A stretch of 64,000 bases of DNA from positions 620,001 through 684,000 of the forward strand of contig JAAFJO010000001.1 in NCBI GenBank assembly GCA_013298145.1. Reading direction: 5' to 3'. The stretch's first letter is position 1. Each line of letters begins with the position of its first letter. Below, one piece after another: positions 26,944 through 38,182 of this stretch. Both the position numbers and the translations under genes were made by a program. The DNA comes from Betaproteobacteria bacterium. GTDB taxonomy: Bacteria > Pseudomonadota > Gammaproteobacteria > Burkholderiales > Casimicrobiaceae. Below the pieces are notes generated by a model. It saw only the letters and a list, made by a program, of their open reading frames with translations. It made no database searches and had not been told where the DNA came from.

Positions 26944-28002
26944 ATGATCTACAGAGAATCCGGTCAGTACAAAACGAGCTACCTCAACGACTCGCAAATC
27001 TTCCCGATCAAGCAAGATCGCTATGCAGTGTTGGCGTTTATCGCCTTTGCGTTTCTAGCCGTCCCCTTTATCGCAACGCCGTATTTTTTCTCGGCGATCT
27101 TAATTCCCTTTTTGATCTTCTCGCTCGCGGCGCTTGGGCTCAATATTTTGACCGGTTACGCCGGGCAAATCTCTCTGGGCACAGCTGCGTTCATGGCGGT
27201 TGGCGCATTCGCGGCCTACAACTTTATGTTGCGTGTGCCCGGCATGCCCATCCTGCTCGCATTCATTTTGGGCGGTGTGTGCGCATCCATCGTTGGCATC
27301 GTCTTTGGGTTACCAAGCTTGCGAATCCGCGGCTTTTATCTCGCGGCGTCAACCCTCGCCACGCAATTCTTTGTGGTGTGGTGCTTGACGAAAGTGCCTT
27401 GGTTTACTAACTACTCCTCGTCAGGTGTCATCACCGCTCAAGAGGTAAAAATCCTCGGCTTTCACTTCAACACACCCGAAGAAAAGTATCTTCTCGTTCT
27501 CGCAATCGTGTGTGTGATGGCGCTTTTGGCGAAAAACATGGTTCGCTCCACCGTCGGGCGCTCGTGGATGGCGGTTCGCGATATGGACGTCGCCGCTGAG
27601 GTGATTGGCTTCAAGATCATGCGAACGAAGCTCACCGCATTTGCGGTCAGCTCGTTTTATTGCGGCGTTGCTGGGGCACTCTTTGCTTACTGCTACGTCG
27701 GCACCGTCGAGCCAGATGCGTACAACCTTGACCTCTCATTCCGTATTTTGTTCATGGTGATCATCGGCGGCCTCGGGTCAATCCTAGGGTCTTTCCTGGG
27801 CGCAGGGTTTATCGTGCTGCTTCCCATCGTGCTGTCGTACATCGTGCACGTCACTGGGCTGCCTAACTCGGTGACATCAAACGTCGAGTTGATGGTGTTT
27901 GGTGCGTTGATTATTTTCTTTCTGATCGTTGAGCCGCATGGCTTGGCCCGGCTGTGGCAAGTGGCGAAGGAAAAGCTGCGCCTCTGGCCATTCCCACACT
28001 AA
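26944..28002 (+). CDS. livM: Branched-chain ABC transporter permease (LivM-like)
   Basis: LAALGLNILTGYAGQISLGTAAFMAVGAFAAY, IIGGLGSILGSFLGAGFIVLLPI. Confidence 0.92.
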   Translation: MIYRESGQYKTSYLNDSQIFPIKQDRYAVLAFIAFAFLAVPFIATPYFFSAILIPFLIFSLAALGLNILTGYAGQISLGTAAFMAVGAFAAYNFMLRVPGMPILLAFILGGVCASIVGIVFGLPSLRIRGFYLAASTLATQFFVVWCLTKVPWFTNYSSSGVITAQEVKILGFHFNTPEEKYLLVLAIVCVMALLAKNMVRSTVGRSWMAVRDMDVAAEVIGFKIMRTKLTAFAVSSFYCGVAGALFAYCYVGTVEPDAYNLDLSFRILFMVIIGGLGSILGSFLGAGFIVLLPIVLSYIVHVTGLPNSVTSNVELMVFGALIIFFLIVEPHGLARLWQVAKEKLRLWPFPH

Positions 28003-28144
28003 AGACCTATGCACAACTGCTGCGAACCCATGATGCGTCGTCAAAACATCGCTGAAAAATCCTCATGCACGAAAATGCATTCCGGTGTTTTCAGCAACGT
28101 TTTTCCTCGCCAAATGGGTTCTCGCTACGGTGTGCAGAGGTCTT
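28002..28144. repeat. ~143-bp imperfect hairpin element between livM and livK
   Basis: Nested arms AAGACCT/AGGTCTT, TGCACA/TGTGCA, AACCCAT/ATGGGTT, AAAAC/GTTTT, GCTGAAAA/TTTTCAGC. Confidence 0.8.
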
Positions 28145-28180
28145 CTTAATTTGTAATTCAGTCAATCCAAAGGAGGATTT

Positions 28181-29500
28181 ATGAAACTGAAGTTCGTAAA
28201 GGCGTTAGCAGTGTCCGCGGTGGCTGCTACGACTGCGCTCACCGGCGCACTGGCTACCGCACAAGAGCAGTTCATCCCCATTCTCTCGTACCGCGTGGGG
28301 CTCTATGCCGCTGGCGGCTCCGGTTTCTTTGGTGGCGCGATCGACTATTTCAACCTCGTCAATGCAAACGGCGGCATTAACGGCGTAAAAATTTCGTGGG
28401 AAGAGTGCGAGACGGAATACGCTGCAACGCGTGGCGTGGAATGCTATGAGCGCCTGAAGAAGAAGAACGGTGGCGCAACTTTGGTTGAGCCGCTCGGAAC
28501 CGGCATTGCTTACGGCATTCTGGATCGACTTCCGGCCGACAAAATCCCGATGACAACGCTGGGCTACGGTCGCTCCGACGCTGCGAATGGTCAAGTCTTC
28601 CCGTACGTATTCCCGCTCATCACGAGCTACTGGAATCAAGCGGCAGGCATGATCAAGTACCTGGGCGACAAGTCGGGCGGAATGGACAAGTTGAAGGGCA
28701 AGAAGATCGTGCATCTGTATCACGATTCTGCCTACGGACGAGAGCCGTTTCCCGTGCTTGAAGCGTACGAAAAGCAGCTGGGCTTTCAGCTGATTAAGAT
28801 TCCCGTTCCGCATCCTGGAACCGATCAAAACGCGCAGTGGTTGCAGATTCGTCAAGCCAATCCTGATCACGTCATTCTTTGGGGTTGGGGCGTGATGAAT
28901 GCTGTCGCGCTCAAAACGGCTGCACGTGTGGGCTTCCCGCGCGAAAAGATGCTGGGCGTTTGGTGGGCGGGTTCTGAAGAGGATACGATTCCAGCGGGCG
29001 ATGCAGCGAAGGGCTACACCACGATGACCTTCAACACGCCAGGCAACTATCCTGTGATCGACGAGATTCGCAAGAAAGTTTACGGCGCGAATAAAGGCAA
29101 CTTGTCTGACAAAGATCGCATCGGCTCGGTCTATCACATGCGCGGTATCACGGCTGCGATGTTGTGGGTCGAAGGCATTCGTAACGCGCAGAACAAGTAC
29201 GGCAAAGGCAAAGTGATGACTGGCGAACAAGTTCGTTGGGGTCTTGAGAACTTGAATGTCGATGAGAAGCGTCAGCGTGAATTGGGTGCACTCAACATGT
29301 TCCCAACCATCAAAACGAGCTGCCAGGATCACGAAGGCTCGGGCGCCGTGAAAGTGCAAGTATGGGATGGCAAAGCATGGAAAGCTGTGACGCCGAACTG
29401 GGTGGTCGGTGATCGCGCGATGATTCAGAAGATGGTGGCTGAATCGTCTGCGAAGTACGCGGCTGAGAAAAAAATCACGCCTGCCTGTTTGCCGGGCTAG
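28181..29500 (+). CDS. Branched-chain ABC transporter substrate-binding protein (LivK-like)
   Basis: Signal peptide; periplasmic binding protein pattern (GGAIDYFNLVNANGGINGVKISWEECETEYAATRGVECYERLK). Confidence 0.9.
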   Translation: MKLKFVKALAVSAVAATTALTGALATAQEQFIPILSYRVGLYAAGGSGFFGGAIDYFNLVNANGGINGVKISWEECETEYAATRGVECYERLKKKNGGATLVEPLGTGIAYGILDRLPADKIPMTTLGYGRSDAANGQVFPYVFPLITSYWNQAAGMIKYLGDKSGGMDKLKGKKIVHLYHDSAYGREPFPVLEAYEKQLGFQLIKIPVPHPGTDQNAQWLQIRQANPDHVILWGWGVMNAVALKTAARVGFPREKMLGVWWAGSEEDTIPAGDAAKGYTTMTFNTPGNYPVIDEIRKKVYGANKGNLSDKDRIGSVYHMRGITAAMLWVEGIRNAQNKYGKGKVMTGEQVRWGLENLNVDEKRQRELGALNMFPTIKTSCQDHEGSGAVKVQVWDGKAWKAVTPNWVVGDRAMIQKMVAESSAKYAAEKKITPACLPG

Positions 29501-29504
29501 TGTG

Positions 29505-29590
29505 ATTACTCCCTCTCCCGCAGCGCGGGAGAGGGCTGGGGCGAGGGCGGTCGATCCAATGAAGTCGAGCGTCCTCCCTCCAGCCCCTTA
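29505..29590. repeat. CTCCCTCTCCCG...GGGAGAGGG palindromic repeat between livK and livF
   Basis: ctccctctcccgcagcgcgggagagggctggggcgaggg ... cctccctccagcccctt. Confidence 0.7.
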
Positions 29591-29602
29591 ACCTTTTCTG
29601 CA

Positions 29603-30406
29603 ATGAGCGCTTACTTAAGCATCAACAACATCGAAGTTATCTACGACCATGTGATTCTGGTGCTCAAGGGCGTGTCGCTCGAGGTGCCCAAGGGCAAGAT
29701 CGTGGCGTTGCTTGGCGCGAACGGCGCAGGCAAGAGCACGACGCTTAAGGCCATATCTAATTTGCTGCGTACCGAGCGTGGTGAAGTCACCAAAGGCTCG
29801 ATCGAATTCGATGGCAAACGCACCGATAAGCTAACGACCAATGATTTGGTAAAGCTGGGCGTGGTCCAAGTCATGGAAGGCCGGCATTGTTTCGCGCACT
29901 TGACCGTTGAGGAAAATCTTCTCACCGGTGCGTACACGCGAAAAATTTCGCGTGCAGAGCTGAAAAACGATTTGGAAAAGGTGTATCACTACTTCCCGCG
30001 CTTGAAGACGCGGCGCACCTCGCAATCAGGCTACACCTCGGGCGGTGAGCAACAAATGACGGCAGTGGGCCGCGCGCTGATGGCGAAACCATCGATGATT
30101 CTGCTCGACGAACCGTCGATGGGGCTCGCGCCACAAATCGTCGCCGAGATTTTCGAGATCGTGAAAGATTTGAACGCGAAAGAAGGCGTGAGCTTTTTGC
30201 TCGCCGAGCAAAACACCAACGTAGCGCTCAAATATGCCGACTATGGCTATATCCTCGAAAACGGTCGCGTCGTCATGGACGGCGCGGCGAAAGATCTCGC
30301 ATCTAACGAAGACGTGAAAGAGTTCTATCTCGGCGTGTCGTCCGGCGAACGCAAGAGCTTCCGCGATGTGAAGAGCTATCGCCGTCGCAAGCGTTGGCTG
30401 GCGTGA
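29603..30406 (+). CDS. livF: Branched-chain ABC transporter ATP-binding protein (LivF-like)
   Basis: LLGANGAGKSTTLKAISNLLRTERGEV, TSGGEQQMTAVGRALMAKPSMILLDEPSMGLAP. Confidence 0.92.
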   Translation: MSAYLSINNIEVIYDHVILVLKGVSLEVPKGKIVALLGANGAGKSTTLKAISNLLRTERGEVTKGSIEFDGKRTDKLTTNDLVKLGVVQVMEGRHCFAHLTVEENLLTGAYTRKISRAELKNDLEKVYHYFPRLKTRRTSQSGYTSGGEQQMTAVGRALMAKPSMILLDEPSMGLAPQIVAEIFEIVKDLNAKEGVSFLLAEQNTNVALKYADYGYILENGRVVMDGAAKDLASNEDVKEFYLGVSSGERKSFRDVKSYRRRKRWLA

Positions 30407-30428
30407 GCAACGTTACGCCCTGCGGTCA

Positions 30429-30596
30429 TTGCCACAGATTTACACAGATGCACACAGATTCAAACCAGTAACAAACGGATCACGCGCGCTGCACTCACGT
30501 CGAACTTTCGATGCGGGACTGCTGACGCGAGTGACATGGCTTGTACCCATCTGTTTAATCTGTGTGCATCTGTGTAAATCTGTGGCAAATAATTTT
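30429..30596. repeat. Inverted repeat of the CACAGATTTACACAGATG family
   Basis: ttgccacagatttacacagatgcacacagatt ... aatctgtgtgcatctgtgtaaatctgtggcaa, near-perfect arms. Confidence 0.88.
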
Positions 30597-30601
30597 CAAA
30601 C

Positions 30602-31129
30602 ATGGCTCTCTACGAACTCGACGGCATCGCGCCGACTGTTTCTCCCTCCGCTTGGATCGCCGAATCGGCGCAAGTGATTGGCAACGTCACGCTGGGTGAC
30701 AACGTCAGCATTTGGCCCGGCGTGGTGATTCGCGGCGACATGAATGTGCCGATTACGATTGGCGCGAATTCGAACATTCAAGACAACTCGGTGCTGCATG
30801 CCGATGACGGTGTGCCGCTCACCATTGGCGAAGGCGTCACCGTTGGTCATCTCGTGATGCTGCATGGCTGCACGATTGGCAATCATTCGTTGATCGGCAT
30901 CGGTGCGATTGTGTTGAACAACGCGAAGATCGGTAAACACTGCCTCGTCGGGGCAAGCTCACTCGTGACCGAGGGAAAAGAGTTCCCCGATGGTTCGATG
31001 ATTCTCGGCTCGCCGGCGAAGGCGGTGAAAGAGTTGCCGCCCGAAGCGCAGCAGAAACTCAAGTGGAGCGCGGGGCACTATGTCGATAATGGCGCGCGCT
31101 TCAAACGCGGCCTCAAACGCGTGGGCTGA
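30602..31129 (+). CDS. Gamma carbonic anhydrase family protein
   Basis: Left-handed beta-helix hexapeptides: VIGNVTLGDNVSIWPGVVIRGDMNVPITIGANSNIQDNSVLHADDGVPLTIGEGVTVGHLVMLHGCTIGNHSLIGIGAIVL. Confidence 0.94.
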   Translation: MALYELDGIAPTVSPSAWIAESAQVIGNVTLGDNVSIWPGVVIRGDMNVPITIGANSNIQDNSVLHADDGVPLTIGEGVTVGHLVMLHGCTIGNHSLIGIGAIVLNNAKIGKHCLVGASSLVTEGKEFPDGSMILGSPAKAVKELPPEAQQKLKWSAGHYVDNGARFKRGLKRVG

Positions 31130-31270
31130 GCGATATGTGCAAGTACAAAACGTACTCGCAACGCTCTCAAATAAAAGGGCTAGCGGCTGATATTGTGAAT
31201 AATTAAGAGATACGTTTTTGCTAGTCGAGCCACCACAAAAAGCCGCCTAACCGATAAAGTTACATGGGGC

Positions 31271-31738
31271 TTGACACGTTTGTTACCCTATCGACCAATG
31301 TTGCTGTTTCGTTCCCATCGCCACCTTGCTTTGATCGCGCTCGCGTTTGTCGTGCTCGCGATGCAAAGTCTCGCGCTTGTGCATCGGATCGCACACGGCT
31401 CGCACGCTCATCACGAAGCCGCAGCACACGCCGATCAAGCCGAACTGTGGCTCATCGTCGCGAACGGCGGTGAGGTGAGCGAAGCGGCATGGACGCAATC
31501 TACGAGTCCCGCGCCAACAGACCCGTGGCACGCGCATGAGAACGCAAGCGATTGCGAGCGATTCGATGCGATCGCCGCAGCGCATGCGCTTTTGAGTGCG
31601 ACATCGCCCACACCTGAGGCGTCGCCACTGATTGAAGTTTTCACGCGAAATTACATCGCGAACATCGCTGACCGCACTCCGCGCGCTCACGCTCGCGCGC
31701 CGCCGCTCGCGACCGCGGCCGCCCACACGCTCGCCTAG
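31271..31738 (+). CDS. Small His-rich exported/membrane protein upstream of the TonB receptor
   Basis: 155-aa ORF: hydrophobic N-terminal segment, then HRIAHGSHAHHEAAAHADQ. Start may be ATG 31298. Confidence 0.55.
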   Translation: MTRLLPYRPMLLFRSHRHLALIALAFVVLAMQSLALVHRIAHGSHAHHEAAAHADQAELWLIVANGGEVSEAAWTQSTSPAPTDPWHAHENASDCERFDAIAAAHALLSATSPTPEASPLIEVFTRNYIANIADRTPRAHARAPPLATAAAHTLA

Positions 31739-31863
31739 GCGAGCGTTCTTCCCTCCTTGCACCACTCGCGCGCTTTGCGTGCGGGTCGCTGCGTTTTGTT
31801 TTTCGACATCACGACGTTTTCGCGTTTTGCGCGTGCGCCGCTGTGTCTCATTGCCTCATTCTT

Positions 31864-33966
31864 ATGCAACACAATTTCCCTCAAAATCCGCAGTGCGCAA
31901 AGCCCGCGCGACGGTTATTCGTCCTCGCAATATCTGCATGCCTAACGCCTTACGCGGCGCATGCGCAAACGAGTTCGCCGCAACGAGTCGAACCAATTGT
32001 CGTCACTGGCAACCCGTTTGAGCGCGCCCTGGCTGGCCAACCGTGGTCCGTGTTGTCGGGCGAAGAGCTTGCCCAGCGACAAAGCGGCACGCTCGGCGAA
32101 ACCCTGAATGGCTTGCCTGGGGTATCGTCATCCTACTTCGGCCCAAACTCATCGCGCCCCATCATCCGTGGCCTCGATAGCGAGCGCATTCGCGTGCTGG
32201 AAAACGGCGCGTCGTCGGTGGATGCGGCATCGCTCTCGTTTGATCATGCGGTGCCCATTGATCCGATTTCAATCGAGCGCATTGAAGTGTTGCGCGGCCC
32301 AGCCGCGCTGCTCTACGGCGGCGCTGCAGTGGGCGGTGTGGTGAACGCAATTAGCAACCGTATTCCAAAGCGCGAATTCAAGCAACCGACGTTTATGTTG
32401 CAGACGCAATTCGGCGGCGCGGAGCGTACCGCGATGGGCGCGGTCAGCGCGAACGCGAGCTTCGGGCAATTAAGCCTTCACGCCGACGCGTCGCGTCGCG
32501 AAACCGAAGACTTGCGCGTTCCTACCTTCACGCTACCCGATGGCGATACCGCCAACCGAGTCGTGAACTCAGCGCTTGAAGCCACCTCCGGCGCGTTTGG
32601 CCTTTCACACACGACAGCCAACGGCTACATCGGCGCATCGTTTGATAGTTACCGCAGTAAGTACGGCATCGTCGTCGAGCCTGATGTCACGATTGATTTG
32701 AAGCGCGACAGATTCATGCTCGCGGGCGAGCAACGGGTCGCCGGTTCGCTCTTTAACACGTGGTCAGGCCACTTCGCTCACACGCGCTATCAGCATCAAG
32801 AGATCGAGGGTACAGGTGAAGTGGGAACGACGTTCACCAATCGCGGTTACGAATGGCGCGTCGAAGGCAAAACGATGCAATACGGGCATTGGCGCAGCGT
32901 GATCGGCGCGAGCGGCGACAACACGCGCTTTTCCGCTGTGGGCGAAGAAGCGTTTGTACCGCCGACGAAGTCAAGTAACGCCGCTATCTTTGCTAAACAA
33001 GAAGGCAAATTCGGCAGTTCACTGATCGCATTTGGCGGACGCTACGAGCGAAATCGTGTCTCAGCAAGCGACGTGCTTGATGACGAAGGTGATTCGCGCT
33101 TTGGCCCCGCTGACTCGAAGCGTTTAAATCTTGCCAGCGCCTCGTTTGGCCTCACTCAAAAACTCTCAAACTCACTTTCGCTGCTCGCGAATCTTTCATA
33201 TTCCGAACGCGCGCCGTCTTATTTTGAGCGCTATGCAAACGGCGTGCACCTCGCCACAGCAGCGTTCGAGCGCGGCGACCGTAATCTGCCGAAAGAGAAA
33301 TCAACGCACTTCGATGTGGGTGTCGCATACAAGGAAGGGCCACTCACAGCGCAGCTGACCGCATTCACGTCTCGGCATAAGAACTTTGTTTCACTTGATT
33401 TCACGGGTGAGTTTTTTGAAGAAGCTGTTGACGCAGCGAGCCGCCAAAAAGGCGGTGAGCACGAAGCTGAATTGCCGATTTATCAGTTTCGCGCCGTACC
33501 TGCACGGCTGTCCGGACTCGAATTTGAGTCGACGGTGCGCGTGATTGATGCATCGAGCTCGACGCTTGACATCGGTCTCGGCCTCGACCTGGTACGAGCC
33601 ACTAATCGCGCGACTAACGAGCCGCTGCCGCGGATTGCGCCCACTCGGGCTACGTTCAATGCAACCTATCGTGTGGGTCCGTGGAGATTGCGTGGCGAAG
33701 TGGTGCATTCTGCGAAGCAATCGCGTATCCCACTCATAGAGCGCGAGGAAAGCGCAGCAGGTGATGGCACCACGGCCGCTTACACGCTGTTCAATCTGAG
33801 CGCAGCGTACGAGCTTCGCTTAGGCTCGTGGCGGGGTAACGTGTTCATCAAGGGCAGCAACCTCACCAATGAACTTGCGTACAACGCATCTTCAATTCGC
33901 TCGGTGCGGGAACTTTCACCACTGCCGGGGCGTGGAGTGCGAGCTGGAATTTCGTTGAATTTCTAA
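31864..33966 (+). CDS. TonB-dependent receptor, ZnuD-like
   Basis: RVEPIVVTGNPFERALAGQPWSVLSGEELAQRQSGTLGETLNGLPGVSSSYFGPNSSRPIIRGLDSERIRVLENGASSVDAASLSFDHAVPIDPISIERIEVLRGPAALLYGG; C-terminal beta-barrel ending in NF. Start approximate (31843 or 31864). Confidence 0.88.
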   Translation: MQHNFPQNPQCAKPARRLFVLAISACLTPYAAHAQTSSPQRVEPIVVTGNPFERALAGQPWSVLSGEELAQRQSGTLGETLNGLPGVSSSYFGPNSSRPIIRGLDSERIRVLENGASSVDAASLSFDHAVPIDPISIERIEVLRGPAALLYGGAAVGGVVNAISNRIPKREFKQPTFMLQTQFGGAERTAMGAVSANASFGQLSLHADASRRETEDLRVPTFTLPDGDTANRVVNSALEATSGAFGLSHTTANGYIGASFDSYRSKYGIVVEPDVTIDLKRDRFMLAGEQRVAGSLFNTWSGHFAHTRYQHQEIEGTGEVGTTFTNRGYEWRVEGKTMQYGHWRSVIGASGDNTRFSAVGEEAFVPPTKSSNAAIFAKQEGKFGSSLIAFGGRYERNRVSASDVLDDEGDSRFGPADSKRLNLASASFGLTQKLSNSLSLLANLSYSERAPSYFERYANGVHLATAAFERGDRNLPKEKSTHFDVGVAYKEGPLTAQLTAFTSRHKNFVSLDFTGEFFEEAVDAASRQKGGEHEAELPIYQFRAVPARLSGLEFESTVRVIDASSSTLDIGLGLDLVRATNRATNEPLPRIAPTRATFNATYRVGPWRLRGEVVHSAKQSRIPLIEREESAAGDGTTAAYTLFNLSAAYELRLGSWRGNVFIKGSNLTNELAYNASSIRSVRELSPLPGRGVRAGISLNF

Positions 33967-33977
33967 GGCAACGAAAG

Positions 33978-34016
33978 AATAAAGCGCTAGCAGCAATACG
34001 CTGATAGCGCTTTATT
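33978..34016 (+). terminator. Probable terminator after the TonB receptor gene
   Basis: Perfect 12-bp inverted repeat AATAAAGCGCTA...TAGCGCTTTATT with an inner CAGC/GCTG stem, 12 bp past the stop codon. Confidence 0.75.
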
Positions 34017-34166
34017 TAGTCGGGCTAGAGCGAGTTCAGCTACTACTTCGGTAGCAGACTCAACTGATGCTTGGCCCAATTAAAATAAGCCGAAGATAAA
34101 ATAAGTTAAATAGGTTTTGTGGGTTTGTTTAACTCGGGCCGAGGCTAGAAAGTGGGTGCCGCTCCC

Positions 34167-34637
34167 CTACTGCAAGTGCGCGCGCAGCATCCAAGCCATT
34201 TTTTCGTGTTGCTCAATCAGGCTGACGAAGAAATCCTCGCTGCCCGCATCTTCAGCGTCATCGGCAACGTCTTCATACTTGCGCAGGTTGCGGATGATCG
34301 CCTCATGCGCTTTAAGTAGCGATTCGATCATCTTCGCTGCGCTGGCTTCGCTGCCCGCGCCGTCATCAATTGATTTCGCCTTCGCATACGCGCCCACGCT
34401 CGCGGGCGCGGTCGCTCCGAGGGCGCGTATCCGCTCCGCGACATCGTCGAGGATGTCGTCAAGCGCTTCGTACTGTGATTCGAAAAAGCTGTGCAGTGGG
34501 CCGAAATTCGGCCCTACGACGTTCCAGTGCGCACCACGCGTTGCGATGTAGAGCGCCACCTCATCCGCGAGCAACTGTGCGAGCACCGCCGACACGGACT
34601 TGCGGCCTTTTTCCGAAGTTCCAATATTGAGTTTCAT
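34167..34637 (-). CDS. dps: Dps family DNA-binding ferritin-like protein
   Basis: YIATRGAHWNVVGPNFGPLHSFFESQYEALDDILDDVAERIRALG is the Dps ferroxidase-site pattern. Confidence 0.92.
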   Translation of the reverse strand: MKLNIGTSEKGRKSVSAVLAQLLADEVALYIATRGAHWNVVGPNFGPLHSFFESQYEALDDILDDVAERIRALGATAPASVGAYAKAKSIDDGAGSEASAAKMIESLLKAHEAIIRNLRKYEDVADDAEDAGSEDFFVSLIEQHEKMAWMLRAHLQ

Positions 34638-34720
34638 AGCGATTCCTTTCGCAGTGTTAGAGGTGAAGTCGCGAATCTACGACGCTGTATAAAGTCTGTC
34701 TAGCGCGATCACCGAAGTTG

Positions 34721-34748
34721 GCTGGCAGCGTATGAATACGCTGCCAGC
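34721..34748 (-). terminator. Perfect hairpin downstream of katG (possible terminator)
   Basis: GCTGGCAGCGTAT-GA-ATACGCTGCCAGC, 13-bp perfect stem just past the katG stop; no clear T-run. Confidence 0.5.
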
Positions 34749-34756
34749 GCTACGCT

Positions 34757-36979
<2,223 letters not shown>

Positions 36980-37043
36980 TTAAATTGAGATGAACTTATT
37001 TTTGGGGGTGTGTAGAAATTAGTAAAACAAATTAAAATAGCTT

Positions 37044-37061
37044 CTGTAATCGAAAATACAG
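37044..37061. promoter_or_regulatory. Candidate LysR-type (OxyR) operator between katG and oxyR
   Basis: CTGTA-N8-TACAG dyad in the AT-rich divergent intergenic region. Confidence 0.4.
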
Positions 37062-37159
37062 ATCAATTGAGTTGAGTTCCACCTGAAAAGTTCCGCACGC
37101 GTTGAATTCGCCGTAACGCGTTACGCTCCGGCAACAAAGGGCGATTTAGAAAGCGCACT

Positions 37160-38137
37160 ATGGCCGCTCTACCTTCACTTCATCAACTTCGCTATCTCAT
37201 TGCGCTTCACGAAGAGCAGCACTTCGGTCGCGCGGCAGAAAAAGCGTTCGTTACGCAGAGTACGCTCTCTGCGAGTCTTCGTGATTTGGAAGCCGTGCTC
37301 GACGTCACGCTCGTGGAACGTGATCGTCGCCACGTTTCGTTTACACCGATTGGCGAAGCGGTCGTGACAAGAGCGCACGACTTGATTGCTCAAGCAAGTG
37401 ATTTGAAAGAGCTTTGCGCTTCTTCCCGAAATCCTTTGACGGGCACGTTCCGATTAGGTGTAATACCAACTATTGCGCCTTTTGCGCTTCCAGCCACACT
37501 AAGTAAGCTCCGCACGGATTACCCCAAGCTGAAACTTATCCTGCGGGAGGACCTTACCGAAGTCTGCATTGATCGGCTGGTCGCGAGCGCCCTCGACGCC
37601 GCATTGATCGCCATACCGTACGACTTACCACCCGCCATTGAAACGCTGCCCTTGTTCGACGATGAATTTCTTTTTGTCACGGCAGACAGCAAACTCGGCG
37701 CAGCGTCGTCGCCACTGCCCATCGACAAAATTGATTCTGATTCGTTGCTCCTGCTTGAGGACGGCCACTGCTTGCGCGATCACGCCATCGCCGCATGCGG
37801 TCTGAAAGAGCCCGCGCGCAACGCTTCCGCGGCCAACAGCTTAGCGGCCACCAGCTTGATCACGCTCACGCACATGGTGCAGGGCGGCTTAGGCAACACG
37901 CTCCTGCCAGAGCTCGCGATCGCAGGCGGCGTTCTCTCAGGCACCAGCCTCTATGCCCGCCGCTTCACACCGCGCGGCCCCGCCCGCACCATCGCCCTCG
38001 CATACAGAAAAACCTCTGCCCGAAAACACGAAATCGCAGAGCTAGGCCGCATCTTTTCCGCAAGTAAGGGATTCACGGGCGCGGCGCGTGCGAAGACGGT
38101 GCGGAAGGCACGCACGGGCGCTGCCAAGAGTCTCTGA
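37160..38137 (+). CDS. oxyR: LysR-type hydrogen peroxide-inducible regulator OxyR
   Basis: LHQLRYLIALHEEQHFGRAAEKAFVTQSTLSASLRDLEAVLDVTLVERDRRHVSFTPIGEAV; LEDGHCLRDHAIAACGL carries the two OxyR cysteines; divergent from katG. Confidence 0.93.
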   Translation: MAALPSLHQLRYLIALHEEQHFGRAAEKAFVTQSTLSASLRDLEAVLDVTLVERDRRHVSFTPIGEAVVTRAHDLIAQASDLKELCASSRNPLTGTFRLGVIPTIAPFALPATLSKLRTDYPKLKLILREDLTEVCIDRLVASALDAALIAIPYDLPPAIETLPLFDDEFLFVTADSKLGAASSPLPIDKIDSDSLLLLEDGHCLRDHAIAACGLKEPARNASAANSLAATSLITLTHMVQGGLGNTLLPELAIAGGVLSGTSLYARRFTPRGPARTIALAYRKTSARKHEIAELGRIFSASKGFTGAARAKTVRKARTGAAKSL

Positions 38138-38182
38138 TGCCTGCATTTTGGTATCTTTCGAATTCCCTCTAGGTTTGACTAC

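Noticed and set aside
28205-29359. 384-aa antisense ORF opposite the liv binding protein gene
   Set aside because: Shadow ORF; sense strand encodes a clear periplasmic binding protein.
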